From UBA1181 sp045226255 (lineage in GTDB: Bacteria > Bacteroidota > Bacteroidia > Bacteroidales > Paludibacteraceae), in the NCBI GenBank assembly GCA_045226255.1, contig JBGVCG010000013.1:1-64000 (forward strand): DNA of 64,000 nt, read 5' to 3'. Below, piece by piece: positions 9,830 to 18,589 of the stretch. How positions within the stretch are numbered: position 1 is the stretch's first letter; the number at the start of each line of letters is the position of its first letter. The notes under the pieces are model-generated. The model saw nothing but the letters and a program-made list of their open reading frames with translations. It did not search any database and was not told the origin of the DNA. Both the position numbers and the translations under genes were made by a program.

Positions 9830-9863
9830 ATATGTTTATTTTTTATTATTCAAATATAGGTTA

Positions 9864-11486
9864 TTAATCATTCTCAACCAATCTAATGGTTGTTTTATTG
9901 GTGATCTCTCTCTTGTTTACACCGCAGTTCAACTTAGCGATCGAATTGTGCCGGGCGTCCAATCGACCCTCTTGGGCGATCTTTGTCCCTACGTAACCTT
10001 TGCCTGAGGACCATTGGTAGTATGGTCGTTTGAACAATAGGAACGGGGAGGGTTTTACTTTCTTGATGACGATTCTCCAGTCCACATCGTCCACACGGAA
10101 ATCCCCACCGTTTCCGATGGTCAGGTTTTCGCATGGCATGATTTTCTTACTGAATATTTCCTTGCCGTACTCGTCCGCGACCGACACCTTACCCGCCATC
10201 TTGTCCTTGCTGTTGATCACGATGGCGCGGATGAAGAGGATGAGGTACAGTATCAGCAAAATGATCAGGGTAATGGTGAGCCACAAAGGAAGGAGGAACG
10301 TGAAGATCCATTGGCTTTCATGGCTGACTGACCCCGAGATGGGTTTTACGATGCATAGTTTGTCCAGCTCCGAATCAAAATCGGTTGGCAGGGAGATGCC
10401 TAGGTTTAGGCTGTCTTGTAGGAAGTGAAAGCCATATTCCTGGTGTGTTATTTTGCCCAATTCAACGTCCAGCTCGGTGTCCCTTGTCGAACCGTAGTTG
10501 GCGGTGTCGTTGAGGAAGGTGAAGCCTGGTTGGTGGAGGCTGGTGGAGTCTATTTTTATCTTGGCGTACAATCGGTTAGGGGTCCATGAGATATGGGCGG
10601 TCGTGTTGCCGTCGATGTCTATTTCCGTGCTCATGGAGACTTTCCCCGCCTTGTTCTCCGAGTCGACGATCGCCTTCAGCTTGACGACGAGGATTTCACG
10701 TCTGAGTTGTTCGAACCACTGTTCGATTGCCTCTTTCGAGTTGCTTGTCTGGACAATTTCCAGGCCCTTCTCCGTTACGTTGAAGACCCCGTCCCGCAGT
10801 TGTTGGAGGCAATATTCCTTCTGCTTCGTATTGTCCACCTCCTCGTCGGTCAGCTCCACGGCGATGCAGCGCACATACGAGTCGCCAATGGCGGCCTTGA
10901 GGTTTTTCCGCATGTCACACAGCTCCTCCTCCGTGAGTTTCCGCTTGTTGAACTGGTGAGGGGGCACCTTCGGGATATTGTTGAGGAAATCGGTGAATGG
11001 TATCAGGATGTTCACCTTATACTCCGAATTGGTGGTGACGCTCTTGGATATCTCGTTGATCGCCTTGTAGATGTTGGTGTGGTCCTTGAACAGTTGGTCG
11101 TAGTTAGGGTTCCTGTACAATTGCTCCATGTTGCTGCACAGCGTCTGTTTCATCTCTTCGGAGATGATGCCCGAGAAGCCCATTGGGTTCTTCACCTCCG
11201 TGCCGAAAGGGATGATCGTCACCTTATCACCGTTAGGCAAGGCGTTGATGAAGTTCTTCAGCAGGGGCACCATGGTCCCCTCGTATTTGTCCATCGAGCC
11301 AGACACGTCTATGGCGAACACATAGTGTGCGTGACACTTGTCTATGTCATTCCTGTATATCTCTGTCAACTGTGGAAATGATTGTTCCAGGTATTGGAGA
11401 GGTGATTGTGCGAGGACATTCCCGCAGATACACATCAAGACTGAAATATAGCAGATAAGATGTCTGAGTCTTTTCATAATCGACAT
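9864..11486 (-). CDS. vWA-domain protein with signal peptide and one membrane helix
   Basis: 540 aa. An N-terminal signal peptide (cleavage near V-L-A-Q, residue 27) leads to a von Willebrand A domain with a complete metal-ion-dependent adhesion site: D-V-S-G-S (60-64), Thr137 and Asp166. A second extracytoplasmic region (~265-390) resembles a beta-rich ligand or assembly domain. One membrane helix (394-419) is followed by ~120 cytoplasmic residues. The topology would let it sense or bind something outside and pass it to the tubulin-like protein, whose gene starts 34 bp downstream. ATG at 11486 or the in-frame ATG at 11477 could be the start; the second gives the more usual M-K-R signal peptide. 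Family clear, role inferred. Confidence 0.8.
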   Translation of the reverse strand: MSIMKRLRHLICYISVLMCICGNVLAQSPLQYLEQSFPQLTEIYRNDIDKCHAHYVFAIDVSGSMDKYEGTMVPLLKNFINALPNGDKVTIIPFGTEVKNPMGFSGIISEEMKQTLCSNMEQLYRNPNYDQLFKDHTNIYKAINEISKSVTTNSEYKVNILIPFTDFLNNIPKVPPHQFNKRKLTEEELCDMRKNLKAAIGDSYVRCIAVELTDEEVDNTKQKEYCLQQLRDGVFNVTEKGLEIVQTSNSKEAIEQWFEQLRREILVVKLKAIVDSENKAGKVSMSTEIDIDGNTTAHISWTPNRLYAKIKIDSTSLHQPGFTFLNDTANYGSTRDTELDVELGKITHQEYGFHFLQDSLNLGISLPTDFDSELDKLCIVKPISGSVSHESQWIFTFLLPLWLTITLIILLILYLILFIRAIVINSKDKMAGKVSVADEYGKEIFSKKIMPCENLTIGNGGDFRVDDVDWRIVIKKVKPSPFLLFKRPYYQWSSGKGYVGTKIAQEGRLDARHNSIAKLNCGVNKREITNKTTIRLVEND

Positions 11487-11540
11487 GGTTTTAAAGCCTT
11501 TAGTATTTCAAAACATTCTCACATCACCCACGGGCCAAGG

Positions 11541-12359
11541 TCAACTCGGCACTCCCGACTTGTCTATTCCATAGGGAGTGTAGCCTATCTGAAGGCGGTT
11601 GTTCTCCTCAAGGATAGGTACGTTAGGGTTGGGAATCACTTCCTTTCGTATATGTTTCCGGTGGTAGACGCGGCAGATGAATTTGTATCGCAGGACAGGG
11701 ATGCCCACTCGTGCCAGGCGAGCCTCCAAGTCTGTGTCTTCTCCTGTTGCGGGGGCGAGGTAACGTTCGTCAAAGCCGTTCACCTTGAGCAAATCCTCCT
11801 TGTACATTCCAAAATTACATCCCAAAAGGCATCCGTTTCTTGGTTTGATGAGGCCGAAACGTAGTTTCAAAGGGATGCGCAACACATTCTCCGAATGGCG
11901 CTCCTTGCTGAACAGCAAAGGGAAGAATTGGGAGCGGATGTATCCTTTCTCCACCAATTCGGGGGTGAGCCGGTCCGAGATTGCCTGCGTGAGCTGCACC
12001 CGTCTGCCTCCCACGACATACCCTTTCTGGCGCAGGTCGTAGTGATCCTTCACGAAGTGCTTGTCTGGTATGCAGTCTCCATCCAGGAAGACCAGGTATT
12101 CGGCTTTGCTGGCCACCACCGCCTTGTTCAGGATGATGTCCTTCCTCCATCCCTTGTCTTCGTGCCAAACATGCTGGACCGGGAAGTCCACAGTGGCCGC
12201 CAAAGCATCCATCTCCTTCACATTTTCTGGAGATGAGCCATCGTCCGCTATCACGACTTCAAAACGTTTGAACGTTTGTTTTCGCAACATGGAGAATGTC
12301 ATCTTCAACCATTCTGTATTGTTATAAACTGCGATAATTATGGAAATATCAACATTCAT
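11541..12359 (-). CDS. family 2 glycosyltransferase (galactosyltransferase-like)
   Basis: 272 aa GT-A enzyme. The start I-S-I-I-I-A-V-Y-N and A-D-D-G-S-S (38-43) form the nucleotide-sugar site. D-G-D (93-95) is the metal-binding DXD. C-N-F-G-M-Y plus G-E-D-T-D-L-E (206-212) matches the second conserved block of GT2 enzymes with a Glyco_transf_7C-like C-terminus, where the ED pair holds the catalytic base. The acceptor is unknown, presumably a surface glycan, since a flippase and another GT2 lie divergently next door. It has the best promoter in the region (12393-12423). The vWA/tubulin genes follow after 54 bp on the same strand, so that promoter may also serve them. Confidence 0.85.
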   Translation of the reverse strand: MNVDISIIIAVYNNTEWLKMTFSMLRKQTFKRFEVVIADDGSSPENVKEMDALAATVDFPVQHVWHEDKGWRKDIILNKAVVASKAEYLVFLDGDCIPDKHFVKDHYDLRQKGYVVGGRRVQLTQAISDRLTPELVEKGYIRSQFFPLLFSKERHSENVLRIPLKLRFGLIKPRNGCLLGCNFGMYKEDLLKVNGFDERYLAPATGEDTDLEARLARVGIPVLRYKFICRVYHRKHIRKEVIPNPNVPILEENNRLQIGYTPYGIDKSGVPS

Positions 12360-12392
12360 GCCCGTTATCTTCTACGTCTTTGAATAATAAAG

Positions 12393-12423
12393 CAAATGTA
12401 ACGTTTTCTGTATTTTAAGCAAA
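12393..12423 (-). promoter_or_regulatory. consensus Bacteroidetes promoter (TTTG-N19-TACATTTG)
   Basis: On the minus strand TTTG (12420-12423) and TACATTTG (12393-12400) are separated by exactly 19 bp, a full match to the Bacteroidetes primary sigma consensus (-33 TTTG, -7 TAnnTTTG). The expected transcript start is ~30 nt before the glycosyltransferase ATG. No comparable site was found in the 54 bp before the vWA gene, so this may be the head promoter for the whole 12359-to-83 block. Confidence 0.75.
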
Positions 12424-12476
12424 ATCCAATTGCCAAAAATTTGCCAATTCCATGCCATCTTGTATTCTGTTTTATA

Positions 12477-12484
12477 TAACTTTG
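12477..12484 (+). promoter_or_regulatory. -7 element TAACTTTG upstream of flippase
   Basis: Perfect TAnnTTTG, 40 bp before the flippase ATG. The -33 region is weak at the expected spacing. Confidence 0.5.
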
Positions 12485-12524
12485 CGGAACGGTTAAGTTG
12501 TACAAATCTTAAGCTGAAAGATTC

Positions 12525-14075
12525 ATGTCTAAAGAGTCCAGGGTAAAAAAATCGCTGCAAAACATGAAGGTGAATCTTGTCGCGTACTTCGTGACAATTG
12601 TGGTCTCCTTTTTTACCCGGAAGATTTTCCTCGACCAGTTAGGGGATGAGTTCATTGGTCTCACGACCGCCATCAATAGCTTGTTGGCTTTCCTGAACTT
12701 AGCGGAATTGGGGGTGGGTGCCTCGATCGCCTATTTCTTGTACAAACCGTTGTACGATGACGACAAGGGTAAGATCAACGAGATCATCTCCATCATGGGG
12801 TATCTCTACCGCTTCATTGGCCTCTTCATTCTTTGCGCCGGTATTGTTCTTTCTTTCTTCCTCCCGCTTATTTTTGAGGGGACGCAACTGTCGTGGTTCA
12901 TTGTCTATTATTGTTTTTACGGACAATTGGTCTGCTCCCTGATAGGCTATTTCTTCAACTATAAGGCCAACACGATCTTCAACGCAGACCAACGGCAGTA
13001 TCTGGTCAATGGGTACTTCCAGCTGACGCAGATCGTCTGCACGATCATACAGATGTTGTTTGCGTTGTATACGAATAGCTGTGCCATCTACATAACCGTC
13101 TCCATCGTCTTTGCGGTTGTGAACAGTATCATCCTGAATTGGAAGTTCAACAAGGTGTATCCTTGGGTGGAGGCTAGTTATGCATTGGGCAGGAAGGCGA
13201 TTAAGTATCACTCGGAGATCATACAGTACGTGAAAAGGGTGTTCGTCCATCAGATCGGCGGTTTCATCAACAACAGTGTGATGCCCCTCATCGTCTATGC
13301 GTATGCCTCCCTGACCATGGTCACTTTCTACGGGAATTACGTGCTTATCAACTCGAAAATCAGCCAGTTGGTCAATGCGGCTTTCTCCGGCACCAATGCG
13401 GGCATAGGCAACCTGATCGCCGAGGGAAATACGAAGCGTATCTATGATTGCTACAAGGAATTGTTTTCCATAAAGTTTTTCGCCGTCATGTATTTGTCCA
13501 TCTGTCTGGTGCGGCTCAACTCAGACTTCGTTGCGGTGTGGTTGGGTGAGAAATATGTTCTGGAGTTCCTCATCGTCGCCTTGATTTGTGCGGACTTCTG
13601 TCTCAACCTGCTGAGGGACACGACGGAGCAGTACCTCAATGGATTCGGACTGAAGGCGGATGTCTGGGTGCCATTGTGCAGGATTGCCTCCCTTGCGCTT
13701 GTCATCGTGGCGGGCAAGGTTTGGGGCCTTGCCGGGCTATTGGCTGTCCCTGTTGTCGTTCAGCTTCTCTTGATGCATATCTGGAAACCGTTTTACCTCT
13801 ATCGGGATGGTTTCAAAAGACGATTCTCTGATTACATGAAACTAATCAGCGTTAACCTTCTTCCTTTCGTATGCGCCTATTTCGTCGCAGAGGGAATGTT
13901 AATCTTGATGGATATATCTGAAGGTTTGACGCTGACATGGAGGGATTTCCTTGTCAAAAGCCTTGTGTTCAGTCTGGTGTTGGGTGTATTCTCTGTCGGC
14001 CTGGCATACTTCATGTCGGAGGGTATACGTAGTTTCGTTAAAAGGATGAGGGAAGGTTTCCTCCATAAAAATTGA
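12525..14075 (+). CDS. Wzx/MATE-like polysaccharide flippase
   Basis: 516 aa with about 12-14 hydrophobic helices spread over the whole length, a charged N-terminus (S-K-E-S-R-V-K-K-S) and long loops after helices 3 and 6. This is the pattern of the polysaccharide-transport branch of the MOP superfamily, and the N-terminal K-I-F-L-D-Q-L-G-D-E-F-I-G-L segment is typical of Bacteroidetes O-antigen/capsule flippases. It would move lipid-linked oligosaccharide across the inner membrane. Its stop overlaps the region just before the next glycosyltransferase, and with the divergent GT2 forms a small surface-glycan cluster. Substrate unknown. Confidence 0.8.
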   Translation: MSKESRVKKSLQNMKVNLVAYFVTIVVSFFTRKIFLDQLGDEFIGLTTAINSLLAFLNLAELGVGASIAYFLYKPLYDDDKGKINEIISIMGYLYRFIGLFILCAGIVLSFFLPLIFEGTQLSWFIVYYCFYGQLVCSLIGYFFNYKANTIFNADQRQYLVNGYFQLTQIVCTIIQMLFALYTNSCAIYITVSIVFAVVNSIILNWKFNKVYPWVEASYALGRKAIKYHSEIIQYVKRVFVHQIGGFINNSVMPLIVYAYASLTMVTFYGNYVLINSKISQLVNAAFSGTNAGIGNLIAEGNTKRIYDCYKELFSIKFFAVMYLSICLVRLNSDFVAVWLGEKYVLEFLIVALICADFCLNLLRDTTEQYLNGFGLKADVWVPLCRIASLALVIVAGKVWGLAGLLAVPVVVQLLLMHIWKPFYLYRDGFKRRFSDYMKLISVNLLPFVCAYFVAEGMLILMDISEGLTLTWRDFLVKSLVFSLVLGVFSVGLAYFMSEGIRSFVKRMREGFLHKN

Positions 14076-14080
14076 TCATC

Positions 14081-14995
14081 ATGTGCGACTATAAATACTC
14101 TGTCATCATCCCCCATTACAACATTCCTCAATTGCTCATGAGGTGCTTGGAAAGCATACCCGTCAGCGAGGCTATCCAGGTCATCGTGGTGGACGATTGT
14201 AGTCCCGATGGCCATACGTACAAAGACAAGTACCCGGAACTGTCCCGGCCCCACTTGGAGTTCTACCAGACTCCGCAGGGAGGTAGTGCGGGGCGGGCGA
14301 GGAACCTCGGACTCCAGCATGCGAAAGGGAAGTGGGTCCTCTTCATGGATGCGGACGATTTGTTTGTGGATGGCTTGTGCGAACTTCTGGACGGGCACGT
14401 GGAGGAGGGTTCCGACATCGTCTTCTTCAGCCACAAAAGCGTCATGAGCGACGACTTGAGCCAGCCCGCCAACAGGGATTTCTACCAATATCTCTTCAAG
14501 GAATATGCGGAGACGGGCTCGGAGCTCAACCTAAGGTATGATTTCTATTCCCTATGGGGAAAGGTCTTCAACCGTGATTTCATCGAGCGCAATAAGATCC
14601 GTTGCGATGAGACGATGTACTCGAACGATGTGCTCTTCTCGTTCAGAGCGGGGCATTTGGCGGACAAGATACAGGTGGTGGATATTCCCCTCTATATTGT
14701 CACCCAAAGAAGCGGTTCGTTGGCCTCAAGCCAATTTACGGACAAGGTGATGTCCCTGAAGGAGTGCGAGGACAGGCTGGATGTCGCCATCAAGGTGGCG
14801 CGGATGACCCGCAAGTTCAACATACCCGTCAAGAAGGAGCTGCACCTGGAGCATTCTTGGGCGATGCGGTCGCATTACCCTGGGCATTATTTGTTGCGTT
14901 TGCTGCGCCTGCTCCCGACCGACCCGAAGATGTTCATGGTCTTCCTACGCAGGGATTGCAAGACGGTTGTCCGTGTGTTGAAGCGGTTTGTGTAG
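14081..14995 (+). CDS. family 2 glycosyltransferase
   Basis: GT-A fold: Y-S-V-I-I-P-H-Y-N start, V-V-D-D-C-S nucleotide-sugar site, G-S-A-G-R-A-R-N-L-G, and the metal-binding D-A-D-D. The C-terminal half is helical and basic. I prefer ATG at 14081 (304 aa, M-C-D-Y-K-Y). An in-frame TTG at 14072 would overlap the flippase stop by 4 bp and adds only three residues. It directly follows the flippase gene, so the product probably adds a sugar to the lipid-linked glycan that the flippase exports. Sugar and linkage cannot be read from the sequence. Confidence 0.85.
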   Translation: MCDYKYSVIIPHYNIPQLLMRCLESIPVSEAIQVIVVDDCSPDGHTYKDKYPELSRPHLEFYQTPQGGSAGRARNLGLQHAKGKWVLFMDADDLFVDGLCELLDGHVEEGSDIVFFSHKSVMSDDLSQPANRDFYQYLFKEYAETGSELNLRYDFYSLWGKVFNRDFIERNKIRCDETMYSNDVLFSFRAGHLADKIQVVDIPLYIVTQRSGSLASSQFTDKVMSLKECEDRLDVAIKVARMTRKFNIPVKKELHLEHSWAMRSHYPGHYLLRLLRLLPTDPKMFMVFLRRDCKTVVRVLKRFV

Positions 14996-15019
14996 ACGGT
15001 CCGTTCATTTGTGGCGTTG

Positions 15020-15049
15020 TTGGTGTTTTTGTTTTTTTTGCTAAATTTG
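15020..15049 (+). promoter_or_regulatory. promoter TTGG-N18-TAAATTTG
   Basis: Perfect -7 element (15042-15049) with a TTGG at 18 bp, 31 bp before the ATG of the small membrane protein at 15081. Confidence 0.5.
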
Positions 15050-15080
15050 TATAATAGTATTTCTAAAAATAGCAATTATT

Positions 15081-15659
15081 ATGTTAACGTTCATTTGTAT
15101 TTTTTTCATTTCACTTTTAATTCTTGCCTCTCTGATTCTAATTATTGTCGGAGCGGTGAAGAAGAATAAAAAACTTCTGTTTGGTGGTGTTGCGGGCTTT
15201 TTCGTGTTCGGAGTTGCGAATGTGTTGATTATAATTTATTCGGTGACTAGCGCTATCGATGCCATTACTTCGGATGGTGTTCTGGAAACGATGACTGAGG
15301 TGAGTGAAAGCGGTGGTAAGATTGCCGGGAAGGTGGTTAAAGGCTCCATATCCGGTATGTCGAATGAATTTGGCACGGAACTGGTGACAGCTGATTCGTC
15401 TGTTGTAGAGGCTGGCATTACCATTAACCACACTGATAATTTAGCGGGCGATCGAGTTTCCATTTACTTGGATTTCGCGTCGGATTTTGATGGAGTCTTG
15501 ATTCTCTACGCATATGATGCGAATGATAAGAAGCAGGGTATTGCCCGCAAAGATGTTCATGTCAAGGCGGGAGACGAAGGGGTGCATACCTTTGATTTTG
15601 AGGAAGGTTCCAATTCGGGATTTGATGGATATTACTTGTTGGTTGCCCGTCCTGAGTAA
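15081..15659 (+). CDS. small two-helix membrane protein, unknown function
   Basis: 192 aa. Two hydrophobic segments (about 1-26 and 34-58) are separated by K-K-N-K-K, so both ends are likely on the same side. A Ser/Gly-rich linker leads to a C-terminal beta-rich domain (~105-192) with many Asp residues. The family is not recognised. It stands alone, with its own promoter upstream and a strong bidirectional hairpin downstream. Sequence and composition look native to the neighbourhood. Confidence 0.65.
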   Translation: MLTFICIFFISLLILASLILIIVGAVKKNKKLLFGGVAGFFVFGVANVLIIIYSVTSAIDAITSDGVLETMTEVSESGGKIAGKVVKGSISGMSNEFGTELVTADSSVVEAGITINHTDNLAGDRVSIYLDFASDFDGVLILYAYDANDKKQGIARKDVHVKAGDEGVHTFDFEEGSNSGFDGYYLLVARPE

Positions 15660-15690
15660 GCGGACTGAGGCGTCAACTCCATTGATAAAA

Positions 15691-15727
15691 AAGAAATGCA
15701 TGTGCCGTAATGGTACATGCATTTCTT
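15691..15727. terminator. bidirectional terminator hairpin
   Basis: A 16-bp stem (AAGAAATGCATGTGCC against GGTACATGCATTTCTT, one G:T pair) lies between the convergent small membrane protein gene and mrp, with A/T-rich flanks on both sides. Confidence 0.75.
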
Positions 15728-15772
15728 GTATTGTGCACAAGGCGGTGTGCGTTTATGCTTCAGCCTTCGATA

Positions 15773-16879
15773 TTAACGAGTTACGTTCACTTTCTTTGTT
15801 TCCGGTAACTCCTTATTACGTTTTTCAACCTGTTTCACCACCATTTCCGCCAACTCAGCGAAGGCTTGTCCGGTGATGGAGTCCGGGTTACAAGCGACAG
15901 GCTCTCCGTTGTCTCCTCCTTCGCAGATGCTCTGCACGATAGGGATTTGTCCCAACAAAGGAATGTTCAACTCCTCCGCCAAGCGTTTGCAGCCTTCCTT
16001 TCCGAAAAGATAATATTTATTGTTCGGCAACTCTGCCGGGGTGAACCATGCCATGTTCTCCACCAAACCTAGGATAGGCACGTTCACCTTCTCTCCCGTG
16101 AACATGCTGATTCCCTTCCGTGCGTCCGCCAAAGCCACTTCCTGAGGGGTGCTGACAACAATCGCACCCGTGATCGCGACGGTCTGCACCATGGTGAGGT
16201 GGATGTCGCTGGTGCCTGGGGGAAGGTCCACGATGAAGAAATCCAGGTCGCCCCAGTTGGCGTCTGATATGAGTTGTTTCAGCGCATTGCTAGCCATTCC
16301 GCCTCGCCAGAGCACCGCACTGTTCGGGTCGACGAAGAAACCGATGGAGAGCATCTTCACGCCATACTTCTCTTCTGGTCTGATGAGTTCCCTGCCTTCC
16401 ACAGGTTCCAGGTAAGGTCTCGCATCCTCCAGTCCGAACATTTTCGGGACAGAGGGGCCGAATATGTCAGCGTCCAGCAAACCCACTTTATAGCCTTGGT
16501 TGGCCAGGGCTACGGCAAGGTTGGACGAGACGGTGGACTTACCGACACCGCCCTTACCCGACGATACTGCGATGATATTCTTCACCTGAGGAAGTAATTT
16601 CTCAGGTTGTGGAGGCAGTTGCGTTTTATAGTTTAAGCCAATGTTCCCCACGATTTCAACCTCCTTGCCCACATAGGTGAGTATCGCCTGCTCGGAGGCT
16701 TTCATCAGTGACTTGGCGAAGGGGTCGTTGGGCTTGTCCAGCAGGAGGGAGAAGGATACCTTGTTTCCCTCGATGCGTATGTTATCATCCACCATGCCGG
16801 CTGTGACGATATCCACTCCATTACCGGGGTATCGCACGTGCTTCAATGCGTCTAATATCAGTTGCGGATAAAGGGCCAT
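15773..16879 (-). CDS. mrp: Mrp/NBP35-family iron-sulfur carrier ATPase
   Basis: 368 aa. An N-terminal MIP18/DUF59 domain (~1-85) is followed by a deviant-Walker P-loop ATPase with G-K-G-G-V-G-K-S (108-115), the D-A-D-I-F-G-P-S-V-P-K-M motif and D-L-P-P-G-T-S-D. Members ferry [4Fe-4S] clusters to apoproteins in the cytosol. The C-terminal CPxC that binds the bridging cluster in E. coli ApbC is not present: the region reads M-A-W-F-T-P-A-E-L-P-N-N. I believe this is usual for Bacteroidetes members, but it makes cluster binding by this copy uncertain. It starts 10 bp after ddl. Confidence 0.9.
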   Translation of the reverse strand: MALYPQLILDALKHVRYPGNGVDIVTAGMVDDNIRIEGNKVSFSLLLDKPNDPFAKSLMKASEQAILTYVGKEVEIVGNIGLNYKTQLPPQPEKLLPQVKNIIAVSSGKGGVGKSTVSSNLAVALANQGYKVGLLDADIFGPSVPKMFGLEDARPYLEPVEGRELIRPEEKYGVKMLSIGFFVDPNSAVLWRGGMASNALKQLISDANWGDLDFFIVDLPPGTSDIHLTMVQTVAITGAIVVSTPQEVALADARKGISMFTGEKVNVPILGLVENMAWFTPAELPNNKYYLFGKEGCKRLAEELNIPLLGQIPIVQSICEGGDNGEPVACNPDSITGQAFAELAEMVVKQVEKRNKELPETKKVNVTR

Positions 16880-16889
16880 GTCGCGTATT

Positions 16890-17870
16890 TTATTTTGTCA
16901 ATTCATTTTCGATGATATCCGACATTACATCTTTGATGTCTAATCCAGCGGCGCGCACTTGCTGCGGGATGAAGCTGGTGGCGGTCATACCAGGGGTGGT
17001 GTTGACCTCCAAGAGGTTGATCTTATCGCCTTCGGTGATGATGTAATCGACACGGATGATGCCTTTCGCTCCGATGTAGTCATAGATCATGGAGGTGAGA
17101 CGTTGCACACGATCCGTCACCACTTGGGAGAGTCTGGCAGGAGTGATCTCCTCCACCGCACCATTGTACTTGGCGTCCGTATCGAAGAACTCGTTCTTGC
17201 TGACTACTTCGGTGATTGGGAAGACAACCGTTTTCTCCTTGGTCTTATAGATTCCGCAAGTGATCTCCGTTCCTTGCATGAAGGACTCGATGATGACCTG
17301 GTCGCTTTCGACGAGAGCCGCCTTCACTGCCGCTTGGATTCCCTCCGCACTCTTCACCTTGGATGTTCCGTAACTGCTTCCTCCTCCGTTTGGTTTCACA
17401 AAGATAGGCATGCCGAGCTCCTCTTCAATCGCCTTCTCGTCCACCTTGTCACCCTTGTTGAGGAGGATGGACTTGGCGCTTGGCACGTTGAATTCGTTCA
17501 GGAATTTGTTGCAGAAAAATTTGTTGAAGGTGAGCGCTGCCGCCAGCACGCCACAGCAGGAGTAAGGTATACGAAGCAGATCGAAGTATCCTTGCAGTTT
17601 GCCGTCCTCACCCGGTACACCGTGAATAGTGATGTAGGCGAAGTCGAAACGGGTTTTATTCCCTTGATTGTCAGTGAATGAGAAATCGTTCTTGTCAATG
17701 TCGTACTTCTTTCCATCATATTCCACCTTCCAATCGGTCCCTACGATGGTGACGATGAACAAGTCATATTTTTCCTTGTCGATAAACGAATAAAGGCCCG
17801 CCGCACTCCTAAGGGAGACCTCTAATTCAGACTGGTCACCTCCAGCCACGATTGCTATTTTTTTCTTCAT
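16890..17870 (-). CDS. ddl: D-alanine--D-alanine ligase
   Basis: 326 aa ATP-grasp enzyme that makes D-Ala-D-Ala for peptidoglycan. Visible blocks are S-E-L-E-V-S-L-R-S-A (N-terminal substrate loop), H-G-V-P-G-E-D-G-K-L-Q-G-Y, V-K-P-N-G-G-G-S-S-Y-G-T (ATP grasp) and the metal site L-L-E-V-N-T-T-P-G-M-T. The usual S-E-H-E-V-S has Leu for His. The gene lies between a lipoprotein gene (42 bp upstream) and mrp (10 bp downstream), all on the minus strand, and is probably cotranscribed with them. Confidence 0.93.
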   Translation of the reverse strand: MKKKIAIVAGGDQSELEVSLRSAAGLYSFIDKEKYDLFIVTIVGTDWKVEYDGKKYDIDKNDFSFTDNQGNKTRFDFAYITIHGVPGEDGKLQGYFDLLRIPYSCCGVLAAALTFNKFFCNKFLNEFNVPSAKSILLNKGDKVDEKAIEEELGMPIFVKPNGGGSSYGTSKVKSAEGIQAAVKAALVESDQVIIESFMQGTEITCGIYKTKEKTVVFPITEVVSKNEFFDTDAKYNGAVEEITPARLSQVVTDRVQRLTSMIYDYIGAKGIIRVDYIITEGDKINLLEVNTTPGMTATSFIPQQVRAAGLDIKDVMSDIIENELTK

Positions 17871-17912
17871 TGGTATAACCTATTGTGAATGTTTATTACT
17901 CTTCTTTTGCCA

Positions 17913-18518
17913 TTAATTCCAGTCCGAGTGGATGTATTGTCCCCCTTCGATGTCTTGGTAAATGTCCAATTTGTTCCGTTGGTAATAGAACTCAAATTGT
18001 GCATCGTCGACATTGCTACGAATCAGGCTTATGTAAGGGGCGACCGATCCGTCATCCTCAATCATTGCCATCGTTTCGTTTTTCAGGAGATAAAGGCAGA
18101 TTTTCTCATCCGCCTTTTTGATGTATAGCTTAGGCGCATATGCGTTGAACATCATATGGTCGTTCTGCAGCTCTATGCGCATGGGATTCGTCAGAAGTTG
18201 GTAGGAGCTGATCGCCTTCACGTAGTAATAGCCGGTTTCGTGTTGCTCGATGAAATAGGCTGTGTCTTTGGTGAAATACAAGGCGGATCCTTGAGCTTTT
18301 TTCTCAAGATTTTCCTGCATTTTGTTCTTCAGAATCTCTGCGATGGGAGACTCCGCATGGGAGATGTAGCAGAGGATTTCGGGGTTTCCCCATCCTCCAA
18401 GAATATCCTCCGTTGTTATTTCGTTCTCGGAAATTCCTGGCATGATAGGTTTTTCGCATGAGGTCATCCAAGTGGTAAAGACCATTGCGATAATGATTAA
18501 AATAGGGTTCGCTCTCAT
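17913..18518 (-). CDS. lipoprotein of unknown function
   Basis: 201 aa. An N-terminal hydrophobic segment ends in M-T-S-C (Cys21), a lipobox with Glu-Lys after the Cys. The mature part is mixed alpha/beta with no family I recognise; a region around residues 75-165 is rich in Tyr and predicted strands. It lies between prfB and ddl on the same strand with no convincing promoter in front, so it is probably part of that transcript. Confidence 0.65.
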   Translation of the reverse strand: MRANPILIIIAMVFTTWMTSCEKPIMPGISENEITTEDILGGWGNPEILCYISHAESPIAEILKNKMQENLEKKAQGSALYFTKDTAYFIEQHETGYYYVKAISSYQLLTNPMRIELQNDHMMFNAYAPKLYIKKADEKICLYLLKNETMAMIEDDGSVAPYISLIRSNVDDAQFEFYYQRNKLDIYQDIEGGQYIHSDWN

Positions 18519-18589
18519 GATTTATAGTTACTCATTAATTGATGTCATGTTTATTTGCTTTCAAGATGTAAAGAGGTGGAGACGAAGAA

